Shown in pieces: positions 8,000-16,317 of a DNA stretch of 64,000 nt. How positions within the stretch are numbered: position 1 is the stretch's first letter; each line of letters starts with the position of its first letter. Location of the stretch: NCBI RefSeq assembly GCF_017876315.1, contig NZ_JAGINU010000004.1:124001-188000 (forward strand), given 5' to 3'. Position numbers and translations under genes: made by a program. Below the pieces are notes generated by a model, which worked only from the letters and a program-made list of their open reading frames with translations, had not been told where the DNA came from and did no database searches. This DNA is from Pseudonocardia parietis (lineage in GTDB: Bacteria > Actinomycetota > Actinomycetes > Mycobacteriales > Pseudonocardiaceae).

Positions 8000-8271
8000 G
8001 TGTGTCTTGAAGGGAGCAGAGGGAGTCTGATGTAGAAGACAGATGATCGATGTAACCATGCTGTTGTGGAGATGAAGGTAGGTCCTTCGGCATCGGCATA
8101 CAGGTGCTGGTGTCAAACCACCACGAGCTGCTGTGGTGAATGAGTCATGGTAGTGAGCGTCGTGGAAAAGCCGTCGTAAGAGGCGGCAGGTGTGAGTCAA
8201 GAAGGCGAACGAAAGTGAACCATCGAGGACGTGTCGTTAAGCCAGGTGGCATCAAAACCGGGGCGTTAATG
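8000..8271 (+). mobile_element. Group II intron 5' domain fragment (candidate)
   Basis: This 272-bp non-coding stretch interrupts an IS3 transposase remnant exactly at GTGTG (8000-8004), the bacterial group II intron 5' consensus (GUGYG). It contains blocks usual for intron domain I, including GGCGAACGAAAGTGAACC (about 8203-8220), GTAGTGAGCGTCGTGG, and several short pairable arms. It is less GC-rich than its surroundings and has no convincing ORF. It ends at the left tip of the ISL3 element at 8272; the reverse transcriptase and domains V-VI are not in the window. Identification is by pattern, not by search. Confidence 0.55.
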
Positions 8272-9735
8272 GGCTCTTCCGGATTCAGAGTGCGAGGGCT
8301 CCGCAGTGCAGTAGCGATCTGACGCGGTAGTTGATCAGGTTGCGGAAGCCCAGTGCGTTGCGGCGGAGTGCTTCGAGACGGCCGTTGATGGCCTCGGTCG
8401 GGCCGTTGGAGGCTCGGTGGTCGAAGTAGGCCAGGACGTCGTCGCGGCGCCGGTGCAGGGTCCGTCCGAGGGTGGCGAGCTCGTCGAGCCCGGCCGGTAG
8501 CCCGCTGCGGACCCGGTCGATCACCGCGGCGAGCTGAGTCTTGCCGTGTCGGCGGTCGGTGGTCGCGTAGGCAGCGATGATCTGCTGATAGGCCCACCAG
8601 GTGACCTCGACCGCGACGTGCTCGTCGGCGGCGAACACCGTCTCGAGCCGGGATCTCTGCTTGTCGGTGAGCAGCGCGAGACGGGTCCGCAGGGTGCGCC
8701 GTGCTCGGTAGAGCGGGTCACCGGCGCGACCGCGGTGGCCGAGGGTGTCCTGTTGGACGCGTTGGCGACACAGGTCGAGCTTGTGCCCGGCCAGGGCGAC
8801 GACGTGGAACGGGTCCATCACCGTGACCGCGTCCGGGACCGCGTCGGCGGCGGCATTCTTGTAGCCGCCGAACCCGTCCATCGCCACGACCCGGACTCCG
8901 TCGCGGAACGCCGGGTCGCGGGCGTCGAGCCACGTCTTCAGGGCCTGCGCCGAGCGTCCCGGGATCAGGTCGAGCAGCCGCGCACGACCCTGACCAGCCA
9001 CGACTGCGGTGAGGTCGGTGATCACTGTGACGAACCCGTCGCCGTCGGCGCCGAACACGTGCGCCCACTTGTGTTCGTCGACCCCGATCACCCGCACCCC
9101 GTCCAGGCGGGCGGGGCCGGCGGAGAGCAGCAGCGCTTCGGTCGCGGCGACCGCGACGGCGTTCACGGTGTCCCACGAGCAGCCGAGTTCGCGGGCGACC
9201 GCTGCGACGGTGGTCTTGTCGATCGCCAAGCGACGCAACACATAGCCCGCGCAGCGCCGAGTGGTCGAGGCCCTGGGCCGGGCCAACCGGGACGAGTCGT
9301 GGACGAAGATCTCGCGGGCGCAGCCGTCATGGACACAGCGGTAGCGCGGCACCCGCACTCGCAGCTGCAGCGGATGCCCGACCACCGGGACATCGGCGAC
9401 CCGGCGCTCGGCGCTGTCGCGGTAGACCCCGACCACCCCGCACCCCGGGCAGCCGCCGGGACCGTCGGTGAGCAGGTCGCACCACAGCACCGTGGTCTCA
9501 CCGTCCAGTGCGGCGTCGGTGATCCGCACCCCGAGCTCGACGGTACGGACGATCGTGTCGGCCACGATCTGAGCGGGCGGGCACGTAGGCTGCGACATCG
9601 GGTCCCCGGGATCGTTGCTGATGTTGGCGTAGGAACCGTCATCATCAACTTCTCGGGGCCCACCTCAGCGCAGCGACACGACCCCACTCCCGCGGTCGGT
9701 CACGCCCTCACCTGCACTCCATTTCCGGAAGAGCC
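8272..9735 (-). mobile_element. ISL3-family insertion sequence
   Basis: A 1464-bp element bounded by GGCTCTTCCGGA at 8272 and its inverse at 9724-9735 (TCCGGAAGAGCC). These are the typical ISL3 tips. One transposase on the minus strand fills it. No matching 8-bp direct repeat is seen in the flanks (cgttaatg against ggaaatca), so one side has been rearranged after insertion. Confidence 0.85.
8285..9598 (-). CDS. ISL3-family transposase
   Basis: A 437-residue transposase. An N-terminal zinc finger (CPGCGVVG, then CVHDGC) is followed by an HTH region (TTVAAVARELGCSWDTV) and the DDE domain: VIGVDEHKWAH, AMDGFGGY with DPFHVV, and NGPTEAINGRLEALRR at the C-terminus. The length and motif order match full-length family members. 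The stop lies 10 bases inside the element tip. Confidence 0.93.
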   Translation of the reverse strand: MSQPTCPPAQIVADTIVRTVELGVRITDAALDGETTVLWCDLLTDGPGGCPGCGVVGVYRDSAERRVADVPVVGHPLQLRVRVPRYRCVHDGCAREIFVHDSSRLARPRASTTRRCAGYVLRRLAIDKTTVAAVARELGCSWDTVNAVAVAATEALLLSAGPARLDGVRVIGVDEHKWAHVFGADGDGFVTVITDLTAVVAGQGRARLLDLIPGRSAQALKTWLDARDPAFRDGVRVVAMDGFGGYKNAAADAVPDAVTVMDPFHVVALAGHKLDLCRQRVQQDTLGHRGRAGDPLYRARRTLRTRLALLTDKQRSRLETVFAADEHVAVEVTWWAYQQIIAAYATTDRRHGKTQLAAVIDRVRSGLPAGLDELATLGRTLHRRRDDVLAYFDHRASNGPTEAINGRLEALRRNALGFRNLINYRVRSLLHCGALAL

Positions 9736-9914
9736 GGAAATCAGAAGCAGTCGTGCCTCGTTCTTAACGGCTTCCATGACGTCCCTCCTGTTCATCATCC
9801 GTTGACTAAAAGTGGCACGACGAAGTGAATCAGCACAAGATCGCGCGCAGATGTGACCACGATCGAGCTACAGTTTTCGTGCGATTTCGGCCTGGTCTTA
9901 CCGACGGTGGAAAT
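9736..9914. other. Short gap between ISL3 and the MFS gene
   Basis: No gene or clear signal; moderately AT-richer than the surroundings. Confidence 0.3.
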
Positions 9915-11186
9915 TCAAGAGAAAAAACTACAGAGCGCACGCAGCGGATAACGAGCCTCGCCAGCGAGTGGAGGCGCGAAACGCGTCGGTAGGTACTCCA
10001 CCCTCAGCGCAGGAGCGTCTCGGTGGCGGGGACGCCGGTCGGGGGTGGTGAGGCCGATCCGGCCGAGCGCGAGTAGCACCAGGGAGGCGCTCACGCCGAC
10101 GAGGGCGAGCGCCACCGGGAGCCCGAGGCGTCCGGATAGAAACCCGACGGCCGGTGGCCCGCCGAGGTAGGCGAGGTAGCCGCACGCGGTGACCTTCGCG
10201 GTCACGGAACCGGCGTTGTCGGGGTCGCGTGCGCCGGCGGCGCTCATCACCATCGGGAACAGCGGACCGATCGCCAGTCCCGCCAGCACGGTGCCGGCGA
10301 GCAGGCCCGCCGGACTTGACTGCAACGCCGACACCGCGACCGTGACCAGCAGCGTCGATGACGACGTGACCACCACCGTCCGCGGGCCCACCGCGCGCAG
10401 CACACGGGCGGAAAACGCCCGGGACAGCGTCATCGCCGAGCTGAACGCAGCAACGATGAGTGCCGCGACCGTCGCGTCGGAAAACGGGGGGCCGCTCGCG
10501 AGCACCGCCGTCCAGTCGGTGAGTACGCCCTCGAGCAGCAGCGCGCTGACCGCCAGTAGGACAAGGAACAGCAGCGCCGGGATGTGGGCGTTGCTCGGAC
10601 CGGCCCGGTCCGGAGACCCGCAGGCGCGCGGTACCGCGGTCGGGAGCGCGGGCCAGACCGCCCCCAGCAGCACGAGTAGCATGGCGCCGACGACCAGGAA
10701 GTGCTGCAGAATCGGCATCGCGGCCGCCGCGGCCGTTCCGCCGCCGATCGCACCACCCAGCACTCCGGCGCTGTAGGCACCGTGCAAGCCGGGCATCAAG
10801 GCGCGCCCGTCGACAGCCTCCAGCTCGACTGCGGCGGTGTTCATCGCGACATCGAGCGCGCCGCTGGCCGCACCGAGCAGGGCCAGGGTCAGCGTCAACG
10901 ACACCAGGCCCCCGGCCAGGCCGAGCAGCGGCAGCGCGCCGGCGAACACCAACGCAGCCACCCGACACACCGAGCGGGACGAACACCACCGGAGAAGGCC
11001 GCCGATAGCCAAGAGCGCCGGAAGGGACTCGGCAGCGACACCGAGCAGGGCGATACCCAACCGCGGCTCGCTAAACCCGAGGTCGTTCTTGACCGTCGGA
11101 ATACGCGGCGCCCAGCTGGACAGCACGGCTCCGTTGAGAAAGAAGACGCCCGTGAGGGCAACACGCGGCGACCACCACAGGACCAT
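9915..11186 (-). CDS. MFS transporter
   Basis: A 423-residue major facilitator protein with about 12 hydrophobic segments. The N-terminal half includes FFLNGAVLSSWAPRIPTVK and GAASGALDVAMNTAAVELE. These are hallmarks of the YbjJ/fucose-permease-like branch of MFS, in which the N-terminal motif RIP and the DVAMN motif are conserved. The tail after residue 385 is hydrophilic and Arg-rich and may be a read-through into foreign sequence. It is the only cargo-like gene between an ISL3 and an IS5. Substrate unknown; drug or sugar export are possibilities. Confidence 0.85.
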   Translation of the reverse strand: MVLWWSPRVALTGVFFLNGAVLSSWAPRIPTVKNDLGFSEPRLGIALLGVAAESLPALLAIGGLLRWCSSRSVCRVAALVFAGALPLLGLAGGLVSLTLTLALLGAASGALDVAMNTAAVELEAVDGRALMPGLHGAYSAGVLGGAIGGGTAAAAAMPILQHFLVVGAMLLVLLGAVWPALPTAVPRACGSPDRAGPSNAHIPALLFLVLLAVSALLLEGVLTDWTAVLASGPPFSDATVAALIVAAFSSAMTLSRAFSARVLRAVGPRTVVVTSSSTLLVTVAVSALQSSPAGLLAGTVLAGLAIGPLFPMVMSAAGARDPDNAGSVTAKVTACGYLAYLGGPPAVGFLSGRLGLPVALALVGVSASLVLLALGRIGLTTPDRRPRHRDAPALRVEYLPTRFAPPLAGEARYPLRALCSFFS

Positions 11187-11526
11187 GACAGGACTCCCGA
11201 AGTCGCCCTGTCGGCGTTACACAACCGGTCACCCCGGACGATCAGGATGACTGCCCAAGAACATAACAACCAGGACTCCGGTCATCCACGACCAGATCGT
11301 CGTGCGGACCCCCGGACGACATCGTCTCCTGGGTCGATTTTGCGAACCAGTCGAGCGCCCCGACGAGCGGGCAGCGTCGGGTGTGATGCAACTCGTTCGG
11401 CGAGCGGGCGGGCGCCGCGCTACGCCGAGCGTTCCCGTCCCCCTCGACGAGTGGGGAGTCTGAGCCGAACCGCTCACCTCGGTAGCTGGAACAACTTCCA
11501 CCCGTCGCCGTCACCGGGGGGACTAA
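11187..11526. other. Upstream region of the MFS gene
   Basis: A 340-bp non-coding stretch that should hold the MFS promoter on the minus strand. No recognisable regulator gene or operator was found. Its right border is the left tip of an IS5 element. Confidence 0.35.
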
Positions 11527-12506
11527 GAGCGTCCGGCAAATGATGTTCAGCGGAGTCGGCGGGTGGTCGGCCGGGTGGGCCAGCGGTAGAGCACGCGTGC
11601 GCGGTTGATCAGGCGGCGGATCACGGTCAACGCGGCGGCGAGGTTGAGGTAGAACTCGGCGATGTCGCGGCGCTTGTCGGTGAACCGGCGCAGCTTGCCG
11701 AACCCGTTCATCCACGCGTGCAAGCGCTCGACCGGCCACCGCCGCCCAGCCTGGATCGGGGCGGGTTCGCCCTTGAGCGCGATGTGGGCGTCATAGCCGA
11801 GGACCTCGAGCAGGTCGCGAGTCTTGGCCGAGTCGTAGCCCCGGTCCAGATGCATGCCCGGCAGATCGGGCAACGGACCGATCATGTCGCAAACCCCGGC
11901 CAGGGTGGGTTCGAGCAACGGCGAGTCGTGATCATTGGCGCGGGCGGCGACCAGGTGCAGCGGGATCCCGTTCCCGTCGCCGGCCACCGAGCGTTTGGTG
12001 CCCTGTTTGCCCCGGTCAACCGGGCTGCGCCCGGATACCTCACCGCCGCACGGGGACTTGGTGATCGACCCGTCCACGGACAGGTCATCGAGGTCGAGTC
12101 CGATCATCTGGTCGTAGCCGGCCAGGGCCTGGCGCAGCGTTTCTCGACCGACGCCGGCCCGGGCCCAGTCGTCAAGGCGGCGGCGGATGGTGCGGTCCGA
12201 GCAGCCCGGTGAGGCGAGGCGTTCGTAGCCGCTGCCGTGCACCAGCGCGGCGAGCACGTGTTCGAACACGACCCGGTCCGGGATCCGGCGACGATGACAG
12301 CCCCACGGATGGGTCGGGGAGAACTCGGGCCGTCGTTCGGACCCGATCAGGTCAGCGAACTCGACCCACAGCGGCTCGATCAGGGATGCTGGCAACAGAG
12401 GCACGGACCCTCCAGGCGATCACAGGACTTCAGCAATCCCATGATCACTTCTGGGTCCGTGCCTCTACCTGCAACGACACGCGGCGACCTCATTTGCCGG
12501 ACGCTC
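11527..12506 (-). mobile_element. IS5-family insertion sequence
   Basis: A 980-bp element with inverted tips GAGCGTCCGGCAAATGA at 11527 and the inverse ending at 12506. The 3-bp direct repeat TAA flanks it (11524-11526 and 12507-12509), consistent with the TNA target of this IS5 subgroup. A single transposase gene on the minus strand is intact. Confidence 0.9.
11547..12404 (-). CDS. IS5-family transposase
   Basis: A 285-residue transposase in one frame. An N-terminal DUF4096-like domain (SLIEPLWVEFADLI, then RRIPDRVVFEHVLAAL) precedes the DDE core: LSVDGSITKSP, GMHLDRGYDSAKTRDLL and WPVERLHAWMNGFGKLRR. Length and order match intact single-ORF members. No interruptions. Confidence 0.93.
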   Translation of the reverse strand: MPLLPASLIEPLWVEFADLIGSERRPEFSPTHPWGCHRRRIPDRVVFEHVLAALVHGSGYERLASPGCSDRTIRRRLDDWARAGVGRETLRQALAGYDQMIGLDLDDLSVDGSITKSPCGGEVSGRSPVDRGKQGTKRSVAGDGNGIPLHLVAARANDHDSPLLEPTLAGVCDMIGPLPDLPGMHLDRGYDSAKTRDLLEVLGYDAHIALKGEPAPIQAGRRWPVERLHAWMNGFGKLRRFTDKRRDIAEFYLNLAAALTVIRRLINRARVLYRWPTRPTTRRLR

Positions 12507-12520
12507 TAACGGATGGGTTC

Positions 12521-12547
12521 CTCTGAATCCGGAAAACGACCGTTAAC
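12521..12547 (-). repeat. Inverted copy of the ISL3 left junction
   Basis: The minus-strand reading of this site (gttaacgg... then TTCCGGATTCAGAG) matches the ISL3 left junction at 8265-8290, including the GTTAA flank. The last 14 bases are identical. It lies just right of the IS5 copy, so the MFS gene and IS5 are framed by inverted copies of one junction sequence. Confidence 0.6.
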
Positions 12548-12586
12548 GAGACACTCCCTCGACGGAGCGTCAGTCCCGGTGAGAGC

Positions 12587-12674
12587 TGTCGCAAAACTTG
12601 TGACCGAAAACAACGTCTCACATAGGTGTGATCGTGAGCGCTTGTTGGCGTTGCTTCTTCAGTGGTGGGTGGCG
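12587..12674. repeat. Candidate outer end of the resolvase-type transposon
   Basis: TGTCGCAAAACTTGTGACCG at 12587 has the TGTC start typical of Tn5053/Tn552-group ends and lies just beyond the last transposition gene. A weakly similar sequence (TGTCAGATCAAGACCGATTA) occurs at about 16207 in the same orientation, so it is not the matching inverted end. The distal end was not found. Confidence 0.35.
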
Positions 12675-13565
12675 TTAGAGGACGCCGATGACCAGGGACT
12701 CGCGGGCGGTGTCGACGACCTCGGCGGTGACGGTGCTGAGTTGGTTGATCTCCATGATGCGGTGGACCTGGGCCATCAGGCGGGTGGTGAGCCGGAAGTT
12801 CCCGCCGGTGGTGCGGATGATCGCCGCGCGCGCCTCGCTGGTGGTGTAGTCCTCGGCGTCGTCGAGGGCGAGGTCGGGCCAGCGGCGGGTGAGCACGAAG
12901 GTGTGCTCGTCGGCTGAGAGTGGCTGGTAGTGGTGGAGGAAGCCGACGCGGCTGTAGAGCTGGGGGTAGCGGGCGAGGCGGCGTTCGATGCCGGGCATGC
13001 CGATCAGGACCAGCCCGATCCCGGTGCGGTCGTGGTGGTCGCGCAGGGCCTCCAGTCCTGGGGTCTTGAGCCGGTCGGCCTCGTCGACGATCAGGAGCTC
13101 GGCGTAGGGACCGTTGCGTTGGATCAGGTCGGGTGGGCGGCGGTCGGAGTGCAGCGCAGTTTCGACCGCCCAGCTGAATCGGGTGTGCAGCCAGCTGAGG
13201 TCCTTGTCGATGGTGCGCGGTGTGTTGTGCACGGTCGGGGTGTAGAAGATCGTGCGGGCCTCGATCGCGGCCGCGGGCGCGACGCCTTCGTAGAGGCGGT
13301 AGCTCCGGATGGCGGCGCCGACGGTGTCCCAGCAGCTGTAGTGGCGGGCGGAGAGGGTCTTGCCGACGCCGGGCGCCCCGTGACAGAGGCCGATGTAGCG
13401 GTCGCGGCGGACCGCGTCGCAGAACTCGGTGAACCGGCGGTGCTGCTTGGTGACGACGAACTCCGACGCGGTCTCGGCCGGCGTCGCGGATGCGACCGGT
13501 GACGCCGGCCGGTCATCGTCGGCCTCGGCGTGGGCGCCCGACTGAGATGCCTCGGTGCTGGTCAC
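12675..13565 (-). CDS. AAA ATPase, transposition helper (TniB-like)
   Basis: A 296-residue ATPase starting at a GTG two bases after the transposase stop. Walker A is GAPGVGKTLS (about residue 60), and Walker B is LLIVDEADRL. A sensor region follows (LVLIGMPGIERRLARYPQLYSR), then a C-terminal lid. In Tn5053/Tn552 relatives this protein binds target DNA and recruits the DDE transposase, choosing sites and giving target immunity. It is the third gene of a resolvase-transposase-ATPase operon. Confidence 0.88.
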   Translation of the reverse strand: MTSTEASQSGAHAEADDDRPASPVASATPAETASEFVVTKQHRRFTEFCDAVRRDRYIGLCHGAPGVGKTLSARHYSCWDTVGAAIRSYRLYEGVAPAAAIEARTIFYTPTVHNTPRTIDKDLSWLHTRFSWAVETALHSDRRPPDLIQRNGPYAELLIVDEADRLKTPGLEALRDHHDRTGIGLVLIGMPGIERRLARYPQLYSRVGFLHHYQPLSADEHTFVLTRRWPDLALDDAEDYTTSEARAAIIRTTGGNFRLTTRLMAQVHRIMEINQLSTVTAEVVDTARESLVIGVL

Positions 13566-13567
13566 GG

Positions 13568-15085
13568 TCAGTCCTCTCGGTAGAGCTTGAGCCGTCGGGC
13601 CGGGACGGGCTCGTCGTCGGGTGCGGCCGCGGTGCCCGCTGCGGGGTGGTCGTGGCCGGGTCGGTGCACGGCCACGAGCTGGTCGACGACGCTGGCGCGG
13701 TTGCGCAGGCCTTGCCGGACCTCGCGGCGGCGGGCGTTGCGCGCGGCGGTGAGGTCTTTCAAGGCAACGCAGCGCCCTGCCAGTTCCGGGCAGATCGCCC
13801 GGCACAGGAACTGTTCGTCGTGGAAGATGCGGATCTCGGCGAGGTCGCGCGGGTCGTAGCGGATGACGACCTGCTCGCCGACGTAGGCGGCCAGGGTCGG
13901 GTCGAGGTAGCGCAGGCCGTGGAAGCGCACTCCGTCGGGGTGGATCTTGCGCGGCTTGGCGACGGTGAGCAGCAGGAGGTCGAGCTGTTCGAGCGAGTCG
14001 GGCATCCGGGGCAGGAACCCGCCGGCGGTCCACCGCTCGTTCGGGCTCTGGCGGGTCTCGCTGTGCACGCGGTGGTGGTAGTCGCCGGTGAGGAAGGCAC
14101 CGATCGCGGCGTCGAGCTCGGCCAGGGTGAGTTGGGCGCGTCCGGCTCGGTCGGGTACCCCGCGTGGGGCGTAGCCGGGTAGCGGCTGCAGGCACATCTG
14201 GTTGATCGTGTTGAACAGTCTCTCGATCTTGCCGCGGCCGCGGGGTTTGCCGGGCAGGGAGAACACCAGCTGGACGTGCAAGTCCGCGGCGACGGCTTCG
14301 AGGTGCCGGGAGGTGAAGTCGCTGCCGTGGTCGGTGTAGAACACGGCGGGGATGCCGCAGACCGGCCAGCCGGGATCGGGCTTGCGCCAGATCGCCTGGC
14401 GCAGCGCCAGCGCGGTGTTCAGCGAGCTCGGCGCTTCCAGGCTGACCGCGTAGCCGGCCGCGGCGCGGGAGTGGTCGTCCTCGATCACCGTCAGCCAGGG
14501 CCGGGCCGGCGTGCCGGACGGGGCGATCACCCAGATGTCGAGCTCGGTGTGGTCGGCCTGCCAGATCTCGTTCGGCGCGCCGGCCTCGCGGCGCCCGACC
14601 AGGTCGAACACCTCCTCGTAGCGCTTGGCGCCCTCGTGGGCCAGCGTGGTCAGCGCCGGATCGAGGTCGGCGACGATCGCGTACACCGTGGCATAGGACG
14701 GCACCGGCCAGCCGTGTTCGCCGGCCATCGCCCGGATGGTGCGGTGGATGGTGGCCGCGCTCGGGCGCGGAATGCGCAGCGCCATCCCCTCGATCAGGGT
14801 GACCAGCTGCTCGGGCACCCTGCGGCGGCCCCGGTCCACGCGCGACCGCCGCGCCAGCCCGGCCAGCCCGGCCTCGCGGTAGCGGGCCAGCCACCGCTGC
14901 GCGGTGCGCACCGGAACCCCGGCGTGCCGGGCCGCCGCGGTGAGCGCGACGCCGTCGTCCAGGTGCGGGCGCAGCACCGCGAACCGAGCCATGGCCAGCT
15001 CGCGCTGCGCCTCCGTCATCGTCGAGGCGGTCAGCGCCGATCCGGTCGGGGTGGCCTCCACCGTCGTCGTCTCGTCGCCGGTCAC
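13568..15085 (-). CDS. DDE transposase of Tn5053/Tn552 (Mu) type
   Basis: A 505-residue transposase. Helix-turn-helix domains fill the N-terminus (LTAAARHAGVPVRTAQRWLA at about 50-70). The catalytic triad is WQADHTELDI, YTDHGSDFTS and RGRGKIERLFNT, and a Mu-type C-terminal beta domain follows (YDPRDLAEIRIFHDEQFLCR). The start overlaps the resolvase stop. With the neighbouring ATPase and resolvase it makes a three-gene transposition module; a TniQ-type gene is not seen. Confidence 0.9.
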   Translation of the reverse strand: MTGDETTTVEATPTGSALTASTMTEAQRELAMARFAVLRPHLDDGVALTAAARHAGVPVRTAQRWLARYREAGLAGLARRSRVDRGRRRVPEQLVTLIEGMALRIPRPSAATIHRTIRAMAGEHGWPVPSYATVYAIVADLDPALTTLAHEGAKRYEEVFDLVGRREAGAPNEIWQADHTELDIWVIAPSGTPARPWLTVIEDDHSRAAAGYAVSLEAPSSLNTALALRQAIWRKPDPGWPVCGIPAVFYTDHGSDFTSRHLEAVAADLHVQLVFSLPGKPRGRGKIERLFNTINQMCLQPLPGYAPRGVPDRAGRAQLTLAELDAAIGAFLTGDYHHRVHSETRQSPNERWTAGGFLPRMPDSLEQLDLLLLTVAKPRKIHPDGVRFHGLRYLDPTLAAYVGEQVVIRYDPRDLAEIRIFHDEQFLCRAICPELAGRCVALKDLTAARNARRREVRQGLRNRASVVDQLVAVHRPGHDHPAAGTAAAPDDEPVPARRLKLYRED

Positions 15086-15666
15086 GACGCGGCCGCCGGC
15101 TTACTCAGGTGCCGGTAGATGGTGGGGCGGGTGACCCCGAACTCGGCGGCGATCTGGGCGACGGTGTAGCGGCGTTTGCTGTCGGCGCCGGTCTCCTCGT
15201 ACATCTGGCGGGCCAGGGCGACCTGGCGGGGTCCGAGTTTCGGCTTCTGCCCGCCGGTGCGCCCGCGCGCCCGAGCCGCGGCCAGGCCGTCGATGGTGCG
15301 TTCGGACATCAGGGCGTGCTCGAACTCGGCGATCGCGCCGAGGATCTGGAAGAACATCCGCCCGACCGGGGTGGAGGTGTCGATGCCCTGGTCGAGCACC
15401 ACCAGGTCGACCTGCTTGGCCTGCAGCTGCTTGGACAACCCGATCAGGTGCTCGAGGGAGCGGCCGAGCCGGTCCAGCTTGGTGATGACCAGCTGGTCGC
15501 CTGCGCGGCCGGCGGTCAGCAGCGCCTTGTCCAGCTCGGGTCGGCGGGCCAGCGTGCCGGAGGCCTTGTCGACGAAGATCTCCTCGCAGCCGGCCGCGGT
15601 GAGCGCATCGTGCTGGGCCTCGAGGTGTTGGTCACGGGTGGACACTCGTCCGTAGCCGATCCGCAT
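15082..15666 (-). CDS. Serine resolvase
   Basis: A 194-residue small serine recombinase. The catalytic Ser is in GYGRVSTRDQ (residue 9), further active-site motifs are ITKLDRLGRSL and FFQILGAIAEFEHALMSERT, and a C-terminal HTH (YTVAQIAAEFGVTRPTIYRHL) binds the res site. It would resolve cointegrates made during replicative transposition. It is the first gene of the operon, so the res site should lie just upstream. Confidence 0.93.
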   Translation of the reverse strand: MRIGYGRVSTRDQHLEAQHDALTAAGCEEIFVDKASGTLARRPELDKALLTAGRAGDQLVITKLDRLGRSLEHLIGLSKQLQAKQVDLVVLDQGIDTSTPVGRMFFQILGAIAEFEHALMSERTIDGLAAARARGRTGGQKPKLGPRQVALARQMYEETGADSKRRYTVAQIAAEFGVTRPTIYRHLSKPAAAS

Positions 15667-15867
15667 GCCTCGAACCGTATCGCGAACCCCTGAGGACGTG
15701 ACGTAGCCGCGGACACGGGTTCCGTTACAGCAGTGTCCTGCGAGAACGCGGCAGCTCGTGGAGTGTCTCGCGAACGATCCTTACCCGACAGCGACACCTG
15801 GACCCGTAGGGTCGCCGGACGGCACGCCCGCACCCCCGAAGCTCAGCGATCAGCTACCGTCCTACGG
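15667..15867. promoter_or_regulatory. Probable res site and promoter region of the transposon operon
   Basis: A 201-bp gap directly upstream of the resolvase. By analogy with other resolvase systems it should carry the res subsites and the operon promoter. Several short GAACC/GGTTC-type repeats are seen (for example at 15672 and 15717), but I could not define subsites with certainty. Confidence 0.35.
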
Positions 15868-16068
15868 GTGTCCCAGCCCGAGGTGGAGCGCCAGGTACGC
15901 CAACAGCGTGGCGACATCGACTCGCTCTACGAACTGGTCGAGGGCGTCGACCGGAAGGTCGACAGCCTCGACGAGAAAGTCAGCGCCCTGGACATGAAGC
16001 TCGACCGCCGGCTCGACGAGCTCAGCGGCCAACTGGCCGAGGTCCTGCGCCAGCTCGGCCACCAATAG
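15868..16068 (+). CDS. Small coiled-coil protein of unknown function
   Basis: A 66-residue protein starting at GTG 15868. It is almost entirely one predicted coiled coil with heptad repeats (VEGVDRKVDSLDEKVSALDM). Such small proteins are common near actinomycete mobile elements, but no function is assigned. The start is placed where the coiled coil begins; the upstream in-frame sequence has poor composition. Confidence 0.55.
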   Translation: MSQPEVERQVRQQRGDIDSLYELVEGVDRKVDSLDEKVSALDMKLDRRLDELSGQLAEVLRQLGHQ

Positions 16069-16317
16069 GGCGATCACCCTCGGCATGGACGAGTAGCGTC
16101 GCGACACCGCGGGCGGCGACCCGGCCGCGACCCGCTGCGAGTTGGACGGGTACTGAGAACCAGAGACCTGCGGAAACGCTGCTCACGAGCACAGCGACCG
16201 GGGCGTGTCAGATCAAGACCGATTACGACATGATCCCGGGTTGCCGGGTCCGTTCGCGAAACTAGAGTTCTTAGAGACGTGAGCTTCAGCGGGCGCGCGC
16301 CGGTGGTGCTGTTCGAG
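16069..16317. other. Convergent gap between the coiled-coil gene and the multicopper oxidase
   Basis: A non-coding 249-bp stretch. It contains the TGTCAGATCAAGACCGATTA sequence at about 16207 noted as weakly similar to the transposon end. No terminator hairpin was identified. Confidence 0.3.

Noticed and set aside
16207..16240. TGTC-starting sequence similar to the transposon end at 12587
   Set aside because: It is in direct, not inverted, orientation and the similarity is weak, so it cannot be the matching end.
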